From the NCBI GenBank assembly GCA_050943735.1, contig JBMNPT010000017.1:1-15819 (forward strand): DNA of 15,819 nt. The letters are read 5' to 3'. Of this stretch, positions 14,602 to 15,819 are shown one piece after another; position 1 is the first letter of the stretch; each line of letters opens with the position of its first letter. The DNA is from JBMNPT01 sp050943735 (GTDB taxonomy: Bacteria > Bacillota > Clostridia > Oscillospirales > RGIG577). The position numbers and the translations under genes are program-made. The notes beneath the pieces were generated by a model. The model saw only the letters and a program-made list of their open reading frames with translations, was not told the origin of the DNA and did not search any database.

Positions 14602-14630
14602 ACCGCTTCGGAAAATCCGAAGCGGTTTTA
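14602..14630. terminator. Terminator between surface-protein and response-regulator genes
   Basis: ACCGCTTCGGA (14602-14612) pairs perfectly with TCCGAAGCGGT (14616-14626) and is followed by TTTTA TTATT on the plus strand. It lies 4 nt past the surface-protein stop codon and directly adjoins the stop of the convergent regulator. For the minus strand the following tract (CTTGTT) is weaker. Confidence 0.85.
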
Positions 14631-15317
14631 TTATTGGTCAGGGAAAGCGCGGAAACGGTACCCTTTTCGGCGTACGGTTTCGATGTAATGCATCCCAGGA
14701 CACAACTTATCTAGTTTTTGACGTACCCGGGCCGTACAAACTTGAATGTTGTGCAGTCCTTGATTGAGTGGAGATTTCCATACTCGATCATATAGCTGTT
14801 CGTAAGAGAATACCTGTCCGGGATTATGCGCCAGAAAGGCCAGCAGGTCAAATTCCAGCGCGGTGAAATTGGCGGTGTTGGACTCATATCGAACCTCTCG
14901 CAGACCCATGTCAATCTCCAGACGGCCAAAACGGAGGATTTCGCCAGTTTCTATGTGACGCTGGCGGTTGATGTGAAGCCGCAATCGCAACTCCAATTCC
15001 ACCAGGGAGTATGGTTTGGCCAGATAGTCATCACCGCCAGCCATAAGTCCGTGTATACGATCATTGGTTTCGGCATAAGCGGACAAAAAAATCACCGGTA
15101 TGCGGCTGGTTTCTCGCAGACGGCGGCATACGCTTACACCGTCCAGCCCAGGCATATCTACATCCATTATGATAGCATCCAGAATGGCTGTAGAGGCGAT
15201 TTTCAAGGCGTCAATGCCATTTTGAGCCTGATAAATCTGATAGCCATGCTGTTCCAAAAAAGCTGTGTTTGTGGCCTGAATATGGGGATCATCATCCACC
15301 AGCAGTACTTTATACAT
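14631..15317 (-). CDS. OmpR/PhoB-type response regulator
   Basis: 228 aa. The receiver domain (2-118) has acidic pocket DDD (8-10), phospho-acceptor D52 in IIMDVDMPGLDG, switch residue S79 in FLSAYAE and K101 in LAKPY. The C-terminal winged-helix DNA-binding domain (about 125-225) includes FTALEFDLLAFLAHNPG, the recognition region NIQVCTARVRQKLDK and the closing IETVRRKGYRF hairpin. The start at 15317 has GGAGGG 7 nt upstream; the frame continues upstream to 15356 without a better start. It probably receives phosphate from the kinase at 10453-12423, the only kinase in the window. Direct repeats in its own upstream region suggest autoregulation. Confidence 0.93.
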   Translation of the reverse strand: MYKVLLVDDDPHIQATNTAFLEQHGYQIYQAQNGIDALKIASTAILDAIIMDVDMPGLDGVSVCRRLRETSRIPVIFLSAYAETNDRIHGLMAGGDDYLAKPYSLVELELRLRLHINRQRHIETGEILRFGRLEIDMGLREVRYESNTANFTALEFDLLAFLAHNPGQVFSYEQLYDRVWKSPLNQGLHNIQVCTARVRQKLDKLCPGMHYIETVRRKGYRFRAFPDQ

Positions 15318-15346
15318 ATGGAGTCCCTCCTTGTGGCCTTTTTTTA

Positions 15347-15403
15347 ATTGTATCATTTTATTGTATCATAAGAAAACATTAGAAAAGTCACAGGTTCGTC
15401 ACA
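15347..15403 (-). promoter_or_regulatory. Candidate activator-dependent promoter of the response regulator
   Basis: Two minus-strand -10-like TACAAT sequences (15365-15360 and 15352-15347) lie in a direct repeat of TGATACAAT with 13-bp period. Neither has a recognisable -35. TGTGAC occurs twice with an 11-bp period (15403-15398 and 15392-15387), covering the -35 position of the upstream -10. An 11-bp direct repeat is the usual layout for OmpR/PhoB-type regulators. Confidence 0.5.
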
Positions 15404-15483
15404 TTTTGAAATCATAGCTATTTTAGGAATATTTTATGTAAATGGTTCAGTGCTGTAAAAGTTTTGCAGGTAAGGGAAGAGGG

Positions 15484-15521
15484 AAAATAAAAAAAGTGTT
15501 TTCCATAACCCAGGAAAACAC
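15484..15521 (-). terminator. Minus-strand terminator-like hairpin
   Basis: GTGTTTTCC (15496-15504) pairs with GGAAAACAC (15513-15521) across an 8-nt loop; on the minus strand it is followed by TTTTTTTATTTTCCC. It would end a transcript entering from the right of the window. No convincing minus-strand gene is seen between it and the right edge. Confidence 0.6.
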
Positions 15522-15565
15522 ATGTTTTGCATCAATCAATTGTCTGTATTTGGGGGGATAAAAAG

Positions 15566-15599
15566 AAAAAGAGAGTGGAAAAAATCCACTCTCTTTTTT
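15566..15599. terminator. Bidirectional terminator-like hairpin
   Basis: GAGAGTGGA (15571-15579) pairs with TCCACTCTC (15585-15593) around AAAAA, flanked by AAAAA on the left and TTTTTT on the right. It could therefore stop transcription in either direction. Confidence 0.65.
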
Positions 15600-15635
15600 G
15601 GAAAAGAAATGATATATTGATAGAATTTCAGCCAA

Positions 15636-15705
15636 TGGGTGCAAATCAAAGGTCGTGGGTGCAAATTGATACCAATGGGTGCAAATCAATGTGTATGGGT
15701 GCAAA
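15636..15705. repeat. Four direct repeats of TGGGTGCAAA at exact 20-bp period
   Basis: TGGGTGCAAA starts at 15636, 15656, 15676 and 15696. The 10-nt spacers (TCAAAGGTCG, TTGATACCAA, TCAATGTGTA, then GCAAACTTTT after the last core) differ strongly while the cores are invariant. This argues for a protein-binding array rather than recent slippage. The rest of 15404-15819 is AT-rich and shows no gene with a supported start and ribosome site. Confidence 0.85.
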
Positions 15706-15819
15706 GCAAACTTTTGCCTGTATTGTTTCGTTTTATTTATTCCAATCGTATGCAACTTTGGACCTCCACCAAACTGAATCAACCTACAATAGGAACAGTC
15801 TTCCCCTTTAAATGTGTCC

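Noticed and set aside
15636..15705. CRISPR array
   Set aside because: Repeat and spacer are only 10 nt each, too short for any known type.
15447..15819. Minus-strand frame open from the right edge, and the plus-strand frame 15527-15811
   Set aside because: AT-rich, low-complexity translations crossing two terminator hairpins and the 20-bp repeats; no ribosome site or family resemblance. The end of a gene stopping near 15783 in another minus frame cannot be excluded.

Overview
The window reads as a chromosomal segment of a moderately GC-rich gut-type Firmicute, most likely class Clostridia and probably Oscillospiraceae-like. This is inferred from the ywiB-argS gene pair, strong AGGAGG-type ribosome binding sites, TTGACA/TATAAT promoters and the protein families present. 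No species can be named from the sequence alone.

Left edge (1-444): a tRNA-Arg(CCT) gene on the minus strand, cut by the window edge, is followed by three further copies of only its 5' half. All copies stop at the anticodon loop. Two complete promoters sit in an exact 123-bp tandem duplication, and a third lies beside the last copy. The pattern looks like repeated site-specific insertion into a tRNA gene at the anticodon loop, but no integrase is present in the window.

Region 497-7652 (plus strand): an orphan terminator, then a housekeeping run ddl (D-Ala-D-Ala ligase), murI (glutamate racemase), a YwiB/DUF1934 protein and argS. A secreted PDZ/S41 protease with a peptidoglycan-binding-like tail follows, then a homocysteine S-methyltransferase-like protein with an altered zinc site. 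A strong terminator closes the run. Ddl and MurI supply the two D-amino-acid building blocks of peptidoglycan.

Region 7664-10400 (minus strand): a BlaI-type repressor and an M56 (BlaR1-like) membrane metalloprotease, coupled by an 8-nt overlap. Their promoter carries two TGTTTAC-type operators. The M56 sensor domain is not a penicillin-binding domain, so the signal is unlikely to be classical beta-lactam acylation.

Region 10453-15403: a two-component system on the minus strand (7TM-type histidine kinase and OmpR-type response regulator). The pair is split by a plus-strand gene for a membrane-anchored surface protein carrying twelve 12-residue repeats. The kinase and surface-protein start codons are only 29 bp apart and their ribosome binding sites abut, so each promoter must lie inside the other gene. 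I consider this, with the tRNA half-gene array, the most likely place for something undescribed.

Right edge (15404-15819): AT-rich, no convincing gene. It holds two terminator-like hairpins and four copies of a 10-bp core (TGGGTGCAAA) at an exact 20-bp period, resembling an iteron or regulator-binding array.
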